In this document: positions 30,001 to 41,677 of the stretch, one piece after another
How the letters are laid out: every line of letters begins with the position of its first letter
Position numbering within the stretch: the stretch's first letter is position 1
NCBI RefSeq assembly: GCF_964204865.1
Contig: NC_135260.1
Coordinates: 7,440,001 to 7,504,000 of the forward strand
Source: Styela clava
Taxonomy: Eukaryota; Chordata; Ascidiacea; Stolidobranchia; Styelidae
Direction of reading: 5' to 3'
Length of the DNA stretch: 64,000 bases
Translations under genes and position numbers: made by a program
The notes under the pieces: model-generated
What the model saw: only the letters and a program-made list of their open reading frames with translations
Database searches by the model: none
What the model was told of the DNA's origin: nothing

Positions 30001-32160
30001 TAGACGGTGAGGAACTTATATCTAATCCTGCTAAAGTCATAAAAGAGGTGGGTTTACATAAACAAATTTGCCCGAAGCACAGGTGCGGTAAAATCACATC
30101 GGTCACAAAGAATCAGATACCTTGTTTCCCCGAGAATAAGACTGGGTCTTATTCCAATATTCCTCCGAACATAAAAATTACTAGGGGGATGTCTTATATT
30201 TTCATTCATCAAAAACAACATTACAAAGTATTTTGTAATTACTTGTACAACGTATAAGTAAAATTACGAGATTTCCAAATATAAAAAATATGAAAACCGA
30301 TATTCATTTACCTATAAATAACACGTTTTCATTCAACATATCTGCAAAACATATTATCAATCAATTAAAACGTGTAGGAGAGATTTTTTGCTATCGGCTA
30401 GGTCAAAGAAAAAAATTGTGCTACCGACTAGGTCTTTTTTTAAGAGGAGGGCTTATATTAAAACCATCTTTAAAATTCAGGCTAGGTCTGATTTTCGGGG
30501 AAACACGGTATGTGTGAATTGACAAAACAGGCTGATATATACTGAGTTTTCAATTCGTGGCATTGGATGGATGCACGATGTATTGAATATATATTATGTC
30601 GTCAAATTACACTGAAATGTTTTTTGGGCGACCTAGAAGTAGGTGTACCAATATAGGGTAACTAATTTTGTTCGCCTACTTTACATCAAGTTTTGTAAAG
30701 GGACTGGTTTGCTCAGGGGGATATTCCATTGGCTAACACAGACAGTCCCCAAACTCGTAATAGATTTTAAAACTAAAACAAAGGAAAATCGGAATCAAAT
30801 TATGGCCTAACCATAACCTGGTACACGTACCACGGGAATCCCATTTTTTGTTTATCAAAATTTCTTACATATCGCAGCTTATTGAAAATTTGAGATCAAA
30901 ACACAAACTAGACAAGAGAGCGATGCTCAAATATAATATGGACAAGAATACCCAAAGCAAGTCCACCTTTCAGTACCGGTACCGTCAAAAAGCTTCCGGT
31001 TTTCGAGTAGCAAGATAGTAGCACAAGAGAAGACGAATAACCGCTACAAATAAGTAGTATTCATTTTAGTATAATTAGGTCATCACACAAAATTTCGAAG
31101 TAATAAACGAATCACCGTTTTCAAATAAATAAAAATCATAGCTTTCTAGCTAACAATACAATCTTTACCCGCTGAAAATTTCAAAGCAATTGGCCCAGTA
31201 GTTAATGAGAAAATCGCTTATTTTCACACAATCATAACAAAAAGAAAAATACCAACAAGAAAAACAACATGATAAAAAAACGATCAATATGTTCATTTCG
31301 TGCCCAATAACAAGCCGCTGCCAAATTCTCACTACAAAACAAAATAAACTAAATAATGAAAAAAACAAATTGTTTCGAACAGATTAAACATTTTTCATCA
31401 TTGAATTTGTCTTATATATAAATATACATCATTTTTCAACATGCAAGTGGACTTATTTTTGTTTTTTTTTATCATGATAAAATCGCTTTTCTTTTCGAAT
31501 ACTGGACCAATTGCTTTGAAAATTTCAGTGGCTAAAGGTTGATTTTTTTGCCAGAAGGCTATTACTTTAATCTATTTTTGAATTTCCTATGAATCCTATG
31601 AGATCTGATATTTCATTCAAAATTTCGCTGTATTAACTTTCACGCATGGGAACACTGTTTAAAACTCATTTCAAGCGATTCCACCAAGCGTGACGGCTGA
31701 TTCTGCAAATCCATGCTACTGGAAACTCGGAAGTTTTTTGAGGGTACCGGTAACGTCAAAGGTAAGGAACGCTTCGCTCTGGTCTACGTGTCTATATATT
31801 TGAGCATTGTTCTCTTGTAAACTAATATTCATCTGCATTATAATTCATTCAATTTTCTTGTTCCGTTGTTTTTGTTTATTTTAGGTTCAAGACTTTCTTC
31901 ACATTCCAGAGTTCGTCTTACCAGAAAATATTCCGAAGGGACCGTACGGATTTTCTTGCTTTGCCAAACCTTTAGTAGTAGAAAGAAACGGCGTTTTAGT
32001 CGCTGGAACAGCACGTATTTATTGTATGACTGGAAAGGGAAGGACTAGAAAAGGAGCATGGGGTGTCGCGAACCCCGAATATTTGGAAAAACTGCGCTCA
32101 TTTTTTGCACCATTTAATGAAAAACTTTATAAACTACTCGGTCGTAGATTTAATTGGTGA
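26166..32160 (+). CDS. Heparan-sulfate 3-O-sulfotransferase-like gene A (complete)
   Basis: Seven exons: 26166-26349, 26622-26746, 27062-27228, 27917-28088, 29499-29689, 29963-30047 and 31885-32160. They join in phase to 399 residues. A cytosolic start is followed by a signal anchor (about residues 27-48), then a charged stem with an N-glycosylation site (NVT). The sulfotransferase domain starts near residue 110 with the 5'-PAPS loop EKCGTGAL (118-125), then EPHFF, the catalytic-lysine motif FEKTPAYF (K174) and PTERTYSDY (3'-phosphate region). The C-terminal half has IVDGEEL, the paired cysteines of GFSC and YCMTGKGRTR, and ends LGRRFNW, as in 3-OSTs. The family transfers sulfate from PAPS to glucosamine 3-OH in Golgi heparan sulfate. 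Cys203 replaces the usual Arg of the 3'-phosphate motif. Introns 4 and 6 hold transposons. The closest family is 3-OST, with some NDST-like features. Confidence 0.9.
26986..27014. repeat. (TA)n microsatellite
   Basis: About 14 TA dinucleotides directly upstream of exon 3 of gene A, in intron 2. Confidence 0.9.
28215..28406. repeat. 96-bp perfect tandem duplication
   Basis: The unit starts ACAGTAGACTACCGCTACCG at 28215 and again at 28311 with no visible difference. Because 96 is a multiple of three it keeps open frames on both strands, but there is no coding homology. It lies in intron 4 of gene A; gene B and D2 have a single diverged unit. Confidence 0.9.
28609..29056. mobile_element. 448-bp hAT element in gene A intron 4
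   Basis: Ends CAGGGGTCGGCTACC and GGTTTCCGACCCCTG are inverted matches. Flanks TGCTAGAT (28601-28608) and TACTAGAT (29057-29064) differ at one of eight positions. Subterminal GCGGGCC repeats are present. A different hAT uses the same site in D2. Confidence 0.88.
30637..30850. repeat. Dispersed MITE-like repeat, second copy
   Basis: It shares extended similarity with 4220-4440: GGTGTACC..., TTTGTTCGCCTACTTTACAT, GGCTAACACAGACAGTCCCC and AACCTGGTACAC near the ends. It belongs to the GTGTACCAGGTTAGGG family seen at 8.2 and 8.8 kb. It lies in intron 6 of gene A. Confidence 0.65.
30912..31818. mobile_element. Fold-back element in gene A intron 6
   Basis: The termini ACAAGAGAGCGATGCTCAAA and its inverse (TTTGAGCATTGTTCTCTTGT) delimit 907 bp. 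Inside, TGAAAATTTCAAAGCAATTG (about 31174) and CAATTGCTTTGAAAATTTCA (about 31510) form a second inverted pair, so the whole can fold. Flanks AAACTAG and AAACTAA suggest an old 7-bp target duplication. Equivalent elements lie in intron 6 of B (about 36971-37858) and D2 (from about 63417). Confidence 0.75.
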
Positions 32161-32258
32161 CGATCGATAAAAATTTATTTCAACTGCCTCATCCAGCACA
32201 TACTATAGGCTCTAGAAATTATACCTCTTGATTTATAGCATTAAAAATATTCTATGAT

Positions 32259-32264
32259 AATAAA
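32259..32264 (+). terminator. Candidate poly(A) signal, gene A
   Basis: AATAAA about 100 bases after the stop codon. B, C and D1 keep AATAAA at a similar distance. Confidence 0.6.
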
Positions 32265-33552
32265 ATATTAAATTTGTTAGTACTGGATTACTCGCTCGCT
32301 TCCATGACCATGTGCTAGAAAACTCTTCTCAGTTTCCAACTAACTCGACTCCAACCAGCACAAGATATTTGTACATGTAAGACATGTAGGCCTAAAAGTA
32401 ATAAATGGTTTCATTGAGAAAACGGGCATGTTGGAAATACTCTATTACATGCCTCAATACCAACATTTTTATGCCATATAATCAAGTTAATAAGGTTTAG
32501 TCACTTTAATATTGTGACCTATATTCAAAACTGCTGAATTCCCAACAACAATTATCGTGTCACTATTTTACTGAACATTTACTGTCCACTTTAAATATGC
32601 CCGCCCCTGAAGGAAATATTTTGGAGGCAGACATGACATATGATTTAATGTGATTTCTGAGTTTTCAAATTCCATGGGTTATTTGTGCTCTTTACTTCGA
32701 CAAAATATTTTCAAATTTCTTTGTCAAAGAGAAAGTAGTATTCTGCCAATAACCTACAAAAGTGTAGAATAATCAACACCCTAATTTTATTGCCTAATAT
32801 TAAATTTTCCAGTATGCAATAATAATTTTAAAATGAGACCCCTTCAATTACTTCAGTATAAGAAGATAATAATTAAAAACCTGAATCCGACGTGACGTAG
32901 TTACAGAGATGTGCATTCTCTTTTACTACAAATTTTGAAGCTATGTTGTTTAAAGTTTGAGGTACCTTTGCGAGGGTTTGCTGAATTGAATTTAAAAAAA
33001 AACGCAAAATAAACTAAATGTAAAATATACAGCAGTTCTTTAATGTTGCGTGATTCATCCATCCACAATTGAAACCTAGAATTTAAAAAAATATATAATG
33101 AAAATTTTAAAGTGATTAGTAAACTTGCTTTACCGAATGTTTTGCTCTGTAATTGCATGCTTTGAAGGGCATCAAATCTTTTTGAATTGTATTCCAATGG
33201 GAACCCCGTGAGATGGGACAGTCATAAATTGCTATGGGGTGGGATGGGACAGAAAAATATTTCCCATGGTCAAGCCTGGTAATCTGTCGCTAACTTTTTA
33301 AAAGAACAATCTTTGTATGTTGTTTGTTGGCATAGCTTCTTATTATCTCAATTGTAACTATCCGTCGATACTTTGATAGCAACGGAGCAATACGACTGCT
33401 ATAGCCTAATCAACAGCCCGACGGTATGCACTTTGACGCCACGGCCAGGGTATGCAAGTAGAGCTCGCTGACAAGGCGCATTGAAGATAGGAATCAATGA
33501 ATTAGATATTAGAGAATGAAAATTTGGTACTTAAAAATACTTTGCTTCTTAC
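32265..33552. other. Intergenic tail of gene A, inverted relative to tail of gene B
   Basis: No exon. The stretch around AGAGATGTGCATTCTCTTTT and GTTGTTTAAAGTTTGAGGTA (about 32905-32965) matches 35975-36085 in inverted orientation, so A and B share 3' flanks tail-to-tail. Sequence from about 33280 onward matches intron 1 of the other copies and belongs to fragment X. Confidence 0.65.
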
Positions 33553-33736
33553 CTTCATATATTACTCCTCTTTTTGGTTGATGCATGATATAAGTCCCAT
33601 ACATGACAAGCACCAAAATGAATGGCACAAATACAAAAGCAGCGATCCACATTCTCCTGTTGAAGTCAATTCTTTTTTCACTCGAAACAACAGAAAATCC
33701 AATTATTTTCGATCGTTGTACAAAACTAGACGCCAT
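33553..33736 (-). pseudogene. Orphan exon 1 of a sulfotransferase copy (X)
   Basis: A full 184-bp exon 1 on the minus strand has an intact ATG (MASSFVQRSKIIGFS...), signal-anchor segment and GAAG|GTAAG donor. Its downstream side holds intron 1 sequence to about 33280, then stops resembling the other copies; exons 2-7 are absent. Transcribed alone it would encode only a membrane anchor. Interpreted as a truncated duplicate. Confidence 0.85.
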
Positions 33737-36510
33737 GATTTTGTGTAAAACAAATTCATCTGTAATTAACAACTTACCTTTGATTCAGGATTAATTAATT
33801 TTATCTAACTCAAACTATATTCTTCAGCTTACTCGGCTTGCTGTTAAACTGCTTGAAAATTTGCCACATCTCATCATAGATTTCAGCTTTAAAAAATGTC
33901 GCTTTTTTCAACTACTGGATCAATTGCTTCAAAATTTTTTAGTGGTTGAAGATTGTTATTGTTGATAGAATATTTCCTTTGTTGGCTCTATGGGGGTGGT
34001 TCCGAAACTCCAGGTCGCGACCAGGGGTGGATTATGCCCCATTGGTGCCCTAAGCACTGAAGACTTTGGTGCCCCCTTATGTGTAATTTAATTATAAAAA
34101 CAATAAACCACAGTGTGTGTATTATCCACTGAAAATAATCACAACCAACAGTAAATAAACAACTTTAACGAACATTTTTAGGGTTTTTAACTGTGATATA
34201 TAGCCGAAATATATATCGGCCGTTTAATGCTAATATGATATATCGCCAAACACGCAATATCGGGCCGGTATATCGGTTGAGCTCTAATCCTGAGGGAGTG
34301 TGACAATAAAGATTCATTCCTTCAGTCTCACTGTGAATCGAAAAACCAAAGTATACAAGTCACAACTGCAGTTTGAAATTTTACCGGTATCTAGTAGTAT
34401 ACCTCAGAGTGGTTCAAGACTGCTAGGTTGAAGGACCGCAAAAACTTTTGAGGAGGTCTCGCGGGCCGCAAGTCGGAGAAAACCCAAAAGTGATTGAAAT
34501 ATCGCGAGTTTAGTTACTTTAAATTTATTAAACAACGAGAGTTTACCGTTCTGATCAGACTATTATTATGTTGCATGGGTGGTATTCTTTTAAAGAAGAT
34601 GTATAGAGCCTTCAGTTATTGTAAAATGAATTCCCGAGAATTACCGTTGTATTTTCCGCATCTCGTGTTTAATGTCGCTTCAAATTATATTCTTCCGTGG
34701 CAGACATTACTTGAAATCAAACTAGACACTGTGTGATAGGCAAGGAAATGCGTTTCCGCCGTGTTTTCCTTATGTCACCTCTTTTGTGACACTCATTTTA
34801 TTACGGATTGTTATATATATTTGAGTAATTTAAAAAACTTGCAGCTTGAGCAAGCTTAGTGCCATCGCCAAATAACAACCAAGTCCGTCTAAGTTGGTAT
34901 TTCGGGACCTAGCTAAAAAAAAACTGGATGGCGCGGCGTTAAGTCGGCTCTGCGTTTCGTCACTACTGTCACATGGCCCACGCTTGAAAACAGAAGAGTG
35001 TTTTTACTAACATAAAGGCACAAAGTGTTAGAAAAAAAAGGGTTCGACTCTCGGGATCCCAACCCCAGTTGGAATAGCTAAAAATAAACTTAAAAACGTT
35101 CTGCTATCAGATACAAATATACGCTAAAATTGTTTTGTGGGCCGCACGGAATGTATCAGCATGACAGGGTTTGTACCACCCTTGTCTACCTTATCGAGAA
35201 ACTCCCGACTTCGCTGACCACTAGATCGTTGAAATGCGATCGTGAAACCGCCACACAGTGCAAATAGTTCTTTGGTCCAATTGTTGAGGGGAAAAGATTT
35301 TATTTTAAAACAAAAACGCAGCATCAAGGAGAATACTGGAAAGAAAAAACAACAACAATTTCAGAAAACGACTCATAGCCATAGGCCCATTTCGTGTCAA
35401 ATAAGTTTCAGTGTTTATTTTTAATTAATAAAGAAGGGTATTATGATACTCGAAGACGAAAAATAAGCGAACATTTTGAAGTTTGAGTCGTCTGGTGAAC
35501 TCGTAATATTTTATTAAACACTGATAAACTATGCAAAATTGTGCTTCAAAATTTCTGTTGTGCCCCTCTTTGCTTGGTGCCCTAAGCATTTGCTTATATT
35601 GTTTAAATGGTTAATCCAGCGCTGGTCGCGACCCACAGCGGGGTCTTGAAAAAAATTTCGGGGTCTAACTTCCGTGAACATTCAGTCACATATTTTGAAA
35701 GTTAGAAAGTTTCCTCTGCTTTATAATAATCATGATAAACGAAATTGAATTCTCGATTGGTAGAACAGTTATCTGCATACGGGAAGATAACGCGCTGGTC
35801 AATTTAAGAAACAAGTTACCGTTTTCTGAGTCTGTGGCAGATTACTGTACAAGCGAAGTCATGCACTCAATTTGGGTCTTATTTCATTTAAAACAGGTAA
35901 TTGAGTGGAACTGCAGTACTTTGGATTATATATTTAGTTTCTTTTGCGTTTTTTTTTTATTTGATTCAGCAATCCCTCGCAAACGTACCTCAAACTTTAA
36001 ACAACCTAGCTTTAAAAATACGCAGATTTGTAGTCTAAAACTAACGTGAACATGTGTTAACTAAAAGAGAATGCACATCTCCGTGACTGCGTCACGTCGG
36101 GTTCTGATTTTTAATTATTATCTTCTATACTGAAGTGATTGAAGGGATATCATTTTGAAAATTATTGTTGCATACTAGGAAAATTTTAAAATTAGGAATA
36201 AAACTTGAACGCGTAGGGTGTCGATTTTGTTGTACTTCTATGGGTTATCGGCAGAATTTTATATCGCTTCCTTGTGACGAATTTTTCCTTTGACAAAGAA
36301 ATGTGTTTCCATTTTGTCGAAGTAAAGAGAACAAATACTCATGAAATTTGAAAACTCAGAAATCACAATAAATTATATGTCATGTCTGCCTCCAAAATAT
36401 TTATGTATACATGTATAAGTGAGTATCTTTCGCTGCTGGTTGGGGTCGAGGTAGATAGAAACTGAGAAGCGTTTTCTAGCACACTCGTCTTCATGGAAGC
36501 GAGCGGGTAA
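33737..36510. other. Intergenic stretch between X and gene B
   Basis: No exon was recognised apart from a degraded upstream cassette (about 33810-33890). It is filled by an hAT end (about 33991-34020 and 35625-35900) split by a 1604-bp hAT insertion (34021-35624), followed by sequence mirroring the tail of gene A. Confidence 0.65.
34021..35624. mobile_element. 1.6-kb hAT element nested in another hAT
   Basis: Ends CAGGGGTGGATTATGCCCC and TGGTTAATCCAGCGCTG are inverted, followed inwards by GGTGCCCTAAGCA on both sides. GTCGCGAC is repeated exactly at 34013-34020 and 35625-35632, and joining the flanks recreates the hAT end seen intact at 42616. An additional hAT-like end (CAGAGTGGTTCAAGACTG, about 34405) may be nested inside. 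No transposase is recognisable. Confidence 0.88.
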
Positions 36511-36525
36511 CCCAGTACTTACATA

Positions 36526-36531
36526 TTTATT
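36526..36531 (-). terminator. Candidate poly(A) signal, gene B
   Basis: AATAAA on the minus strand, about 105 bases after the stop. Confidence 0.55.
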
Positions 36532-36635
36532 ATCATAGAATATCTTTTTTTTGCTGTAAATCAAGTGGTATAATTACTATAGTCTATATATAGTATGTGC
36601 AGGATGTGGCAGTTGAAATAACTTCTAATCGGTCG

Positions 36636-39600
36636 TCACCAATTAAATCTGCGACCGAGTAGTTTAAAAAGTTTTTCATTGAATGGTGCAAAAAATGATC
36701 GCAGTTTTTTCATATATTCGGGGTTCGCGACACCCCATGCTCCTTTTCTAGTCCTTCCCTTTGCAACCATACAAAAAGTACGTTCTGTTCCAGCGACTAA
36801 AACGTCGTTTCTTTTTACTACTAAAGGTTTGGCAAAGCAATAAAATCCAGACGGTCCCTTCGGAATATTTTCTGGTAAGACAAACTCTGGAATGTGAAGA
36901 AAGTCTTGAACCTAAAGTAAACAAAAACAACGAAACAAGAAAATTGAATAAATAATGATGATGTAGATGATTATTAGTTAACAAGAGAGCAATACTCATA
37001 TATATGGACACGTAAACCAGAGCGGAGCATTCTTCACCTTTGACGTAACCGGTACCCTCAAAAAACTACCGAGTTTCCAGTAGTTCTATAAGTTTTAAAA
37101 CAGTGTTCTCATGCGTAAAAATTAATACAGCAAAATTTTGAATGAAATATCAGATCTCATAGGACTCATTTCAAAATTTAGAAATAAATTAAAGTAATAG
37201 CCTTCTGCCAAAAAAAATCAATCTTTGACCTCTGAAATTTTCAAAGCAATTGATATAGTATTCGAAGAAAAAAGCGATTTTATAATGATGAAGAAAAACA
37301 ACAAGAACAACAACAGAATTATCAAATCGATTCATAGGTCCACTGACGTGTCCAAAAATGATGTAAATATATGAAGCAAAGTCAATGATGGAAGTTTTTT
37401 TATTCTGTTCAAAACCATTTATTTTTTTTCTTTTATTTAGTATATTTCGTTTTTGTACTGAGAATTTTGCAGCGGCTTGTTATTGGACACGAAATGAACC
37501 TATTGGACGTTTTTTTTATGTTGTTGTTTTTGTTGGTATTTATTTTTTGTTGTCATCGTATCGTTTCTTATTAACTACTGGATCAATTTCTTTGAAATTT
37601 CCCGCGGTTGAAGATCGTATTTTTCGCGAGAAGTTCGCTATTACTTTTATATATTCCAAAACACTGTGGGCTCTGTGTGATTCGTTTTGTACTTCGAAAT
37701 TTTGTGTGATGACCTCTTGAAAATGAATACTAATTATTTGTAGCGTTTTTTTGACCTCCCTCGTGCTACGCGAAAATCGGAAGTTTTTTTACGGTACCGG
37801 TACTCAAAGGTAGATTCGCTTTGATTTTCGTGTCCATATATTTGAGCATCGCTCTTTAAACAAAAAAGAGTACTCCCTTAGTTTGTGTACCAGGTTAGGG
37901 TTATGCACAAAAATGGCAAATTTAATACACCATGCATCCATCTGATGCAATGGATTCAAAATTCAGTATATATCAGCCTGTTTTGTCAATTCACACATGG
38001 TTTTTGCCGCACCTGTGATTTTGGCAAATTTGTCATGAACACCCACCTCTTTTATGACTTTAGCAGGATTAGATATAAGTTCCTCACCGTCTACGATATG
38101 GATATCGCTCATGTTGAACACTTTATACCATCTGTGAAACATGATAACAACAGCAAAGTTATGATGCCAACAGAAGGACTTGTCACAACGCGTCACGTAT
38201 GATAAAATGATATATATTATTGGTATCTTTAATGAAGTTATGATTCCCTCCTCCGAACAAGATGCCTCATTGATACCAACTGCTAGCATGACAAAAAACT
38301 ATTGCTTTGGCAAAAGTTTGTAAAATAATTAGGACTCAAAAAATGAGCAATATTATTTACCTTAGTAAATGATAGTAATACAATCCAGTTGTTAGTATAT
38401 GGTTAGTACTCCTTTTTTTAAATAACTGCTCAATATATTCCATTTCCGTTGCACTTTCATTCATTTTTGCAGTTAAATTAGCGGAGTAGACAAGAAGATC
38501 ATCAACCATTTGTTCAAACGTTGTGTTTTTATTGAGATTACCCATCATTATCTGTTATAAAAGTTAAGATCGAGTCGATATGACAATAATTTTATGTGGA
38601 CTAAAAAAAATCATTGGACACGAAATGTACGTATGGATCGCTAGAGGGTTATTACTTTTGATTATTTCAAAAGTTTTTATGGCATTCGTTTAGTGTGTGC
38701 ATTACCGATTTTCATGACCTTTGACCGATGCTTCCAGTCAATTTTTTGAGCGGACGCTCGCTTCCCTGTGCCGTTTCAAAATTCGTCATTCACTTTCTCA
38801 CCTGTCGTACTGTATTTGTTTCGTAGAGTGCGGTGTGTGAAGAGATATTTTAACGGTATTTTTTATAATATTGATTAAATACAAACTCTATTATCGCTAA
38901 GCATGCCGATGTATTGGAACTGCTTTGTGCTGCACCGGTACCGCCAGGTGACTGGACATCGTGTCAAATTTAGTCAGCATCTAGTACAAGAGTACTCAAT
39001 TTCCCAGGTAAAAGGGCCGCATTTTGACCACAAAAGATGCAACGGGCCGCAGAATAATATTACCATTTATTTGTACTATTTAATTCGTTTATTGGTTCGA
39101 TACTGATGTTTAATTTACTTTTTGTATTCATATTTATGCATTTTAGAACATAGTTAATAATGGGGCAATCGTACGTTTCGTATGAAAGTTGGTAATGTCG
39201 TCATCAAGTATTGTACACCTTATTGCGATTCCGCGTGAATCGTGAAGACTACGGTACCGGTAGTCTACTGTGGCAGATTGCAAACCGTACTACTTCGTTT
39301 TGGCGGCCGTCCATATATTTGAGCATCGCTCCCTCGTTTTACATTAAAATTCTGCTATATAATACAACGACGAAAAAGTAGAATATTACCTCCTGGGCAT
39401 AATCTGAATATGTTCTTTCGGTAGGATTGCACAAAACAAGTAAAAGTTTGGCGTGAGGAACAAGCTCTCGAAGATGTTCTGGTGTCGCGAGTTCCCAGTT
39501 GAAGTAGGCCGGTGTTTTTTCAAATGATATTTCGTGAGGTAAAACTTTGGCCAACATGGGTCTGAACAACAAAAATACTGTACTTATATTTCAAACAACA

Positions 39601-41627
39601 CCACAATAACAGTTTGTTTTATAATTTTGTCTTCAAGTATTTAAATCGCTGAAAATCTTATTTAATGATATTCAGCTATTTGATTTGTTTAACATTTTAT
39701 AGATCTTAAAATAAATATTTTATGGGTTTGTTTGTAATTTGGTTCCAAACTAATATATTGTTTAGAACCTTAATCTTGATCTTCGTTCACGCAATAGAGG
39801 ATTTTGAATAGATAATGTTCTGTTAAGAGCCAGCTCAAGTAATCAAACAATTGCATATAGTATCAGATTATTTCATATATTAGGGTCTTAACAACTATAC
39901 AAAATTAGTTACAATGTGAACATTTTTACGTGTATGCTTTTAGGCCCAATTTATATATATGCGGTCGTTCAAAAAAGTGGGGTTCTTTGGGTGCTACTTT
40001 GATCATCGGGTGCATACGAAGTAAACTCCTAAGAGCACCTGTTCCACACTTCTCAACCCCGATTCCAATGACATCTGGTATGCGCTGAACTGGTTGCTGA
40101 AGATATAAAATTGCTATCATGGAAATCGCCTTTCTTGAGAAGTTATATATATTTTTCATAAGCTTGAAATGTTGCAAATGAAACATAACGGAACAACTCA
40201 AGTTGTGTTTGTGTATGGATCAAATGGCGTTGCAAGATACAAGTATGAAACATATTGCTGCTATTTTATAGAAATGAATTTATTATATATTATAGTAAAA
40301 GTAAGAATAGAACAAAATAAACTTTTCAAAATCTAATAATCTCACCCTTCGTGAAACTTTCACCAAAATTAATAGCTTATCGCGTTCCCTCTTCTTTGGG
40401 GACAAAAGTTTGGTCAGTGGGTATGGGAAAGGAGACATGGTGAACCTTTTTTTTATAGTTGAATAGTGTGTCAAATGAGTTACAACAACCGACTCCGGTT
40501 ACGTTAGTATGTAATGACATTTTGCATGGCCTGCGTTTACAATTTGGAATCAAATTGCATAATAAGATGCAATTTTGAAACATAAAAAATAAAATCATAC
40601 CAAAATGAAGAAAAACGCTTCGAAATGGTGGCAAACCTCACCTTTTGAAAAACTTTTGATAACGCTCTTTTGGCTGCTTCATATTCAACTAATAGTTTAT
40701 CGCGATGTCTTTCTTTTGATGTTTTCTTGTAATCTTGTTTGATTTCATATTCAACCCACTCATTTTCTTAAATAGTTCGAAAGAAGTGAATATATTTTCA
40801 ATAAAATTGACTATTATATGATATTTTTCAGTAATCTTCAAAGCGACACTGTTATCCGATCACAATGTTTTATCGCAATGTAGTTCTGATTGTTCCCGCT
40901 TGGATATCAACAAAGTGACATTATGAGATATAAACTTTAGAAAAAGTGGAAGTAGATGACGAAATCTCTCTAGAAATAACTGAGAGCGAGGTGCAGAAAT
41001 AAGAGCCCACGGTCAGCCAGACTTTACGGTAACCTGACGCAAACTTTTCAAAACAACAATTTTTGTATGTTGTCAATAGGCATAACTTCTTATTATCTTA
41101 ACTATAAGTATTTATTAATCCCAACGGTATGTGCTACTATACTGCTATCGCCTAATCAACAGCCAGCCAGCTTACCTTTGACGCCACAGTCGGCCTACGT
41201 CTGTGCTAGCGAGCAGAACGCGTTGACAAGACGCATTAAAGATAGGAATCAATGAATGAGAGGAGCTCCGGAAGTATTTGTACCTAGATGACGCACAACC
41301 TGAACAACTCTAACTTGGTATACATGCTATGTTCAGGTTGTGCGGTATCTTGGTACGAATACTTCGGGAGCACCGAATTATATATTAGAGAATGAAAACT
41401 TGGTACTTTGTATTATTTTGCTTCTTACCTTCATATATTATTCCTCTTTCTGGTTGATTCATGATATAATTCCCATACATGATAAGCAATAAAATGAATG
41501 CCACAAATACCAAAGCAGCGATCCACATTCTCCTATTGAAGTCAATTCTTTTTTTACTCGAAACAACATAAAATCCGAATGTTCTCAATCGTTGCACAAA
41601 ACATGATTTTGTGTAAAGCAAATTCAT
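36636..41627 (-). CDS. Heparan-sulfate 3-O-sulfotransferase-like gene B (complete, altered start)
   Basis: Seven exons on the minus strand: 41627-41429, 40766-40642, 40096-39930, 39561-39390, 38551-38361, 38131-38047 and 36911-36636 (stop 36636-36638). They join in phase to 404 residues. Domains follow gene A: signal anchor in exon 1, coiled stem with NEWVEYEIKQDYKKTSKERH, PAPS loop EKCGTGAL, EPHFFERP, EKTPAYF, PTERTYSDY, then the C-terminal half ending LGRRFNW. The usual start ATGGCGTC has lost eight bases, so the usual ATG is out of frame; an ATG 24 bases upstream (41627) is now in frame and gives MNLLYTKSCFVQRL. The last exon changes several residues (CMVAKGRTR instead of CMTGKGRTR), perhaps early decay. 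Tail-to-tail with A and head-to-tail with C. Intron 6 carries a fold-back element. Confidence 0.82.
36971..37858. mobile_element. Fold-back element in gene B intron 6
   Basis: Inverted ends (ACAAGAGAGCAATACTCATA near 36980 and TTGAGCATCGCTCTT near 37843) match those of the element in gene A intron 6, and the interior carries the same CAAAGCAATTG palindromic pair. Sequence past about 37300 mirrors 63420-64000. Confidence 0.65.
38990..39180. mobile_element. hAT fragment in gene B intron 4
   Basis: CAAGAGTACTCAATTTCCCAGG begins directly next to ATCTAGTA (the complement of TACTAGAT), the site that also flanks hATs in gene A and D2. Interior sequence (GGGCCGCATTTTGACCACAA...) matches 62200-62430 in inverted orientation. 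One end only is recognisable. Confidence 0.65.
41257..41373. mobile_element. Small palindromic MITE in gene B intron 1
   Basis: GAGCTCCGGAAGTATTTGTA and TACGAATACTTCGGGAGCAC form inverted ends and CACAACCTGAAC/GTTCAGGTTGTG continues the stem. The mirror copy is at 58963-59076 in D2, so it predates the inverted duplication. Related to the larger element at 8742-8991. Confidence 0.8.
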
Positions 41628-41677
41628 CCGGAATTACCAACTTAATTTTGATCCAGGATTAATTAATTTTATCTAAC

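Noticed and set aside
37385-37720. 111-codon hydrophobic frame in intron 6 of gene B
   Set aside because: It lies in the fold-back element and recurs in mirrored form at 63553-63810; repeat-derived, no splice context.
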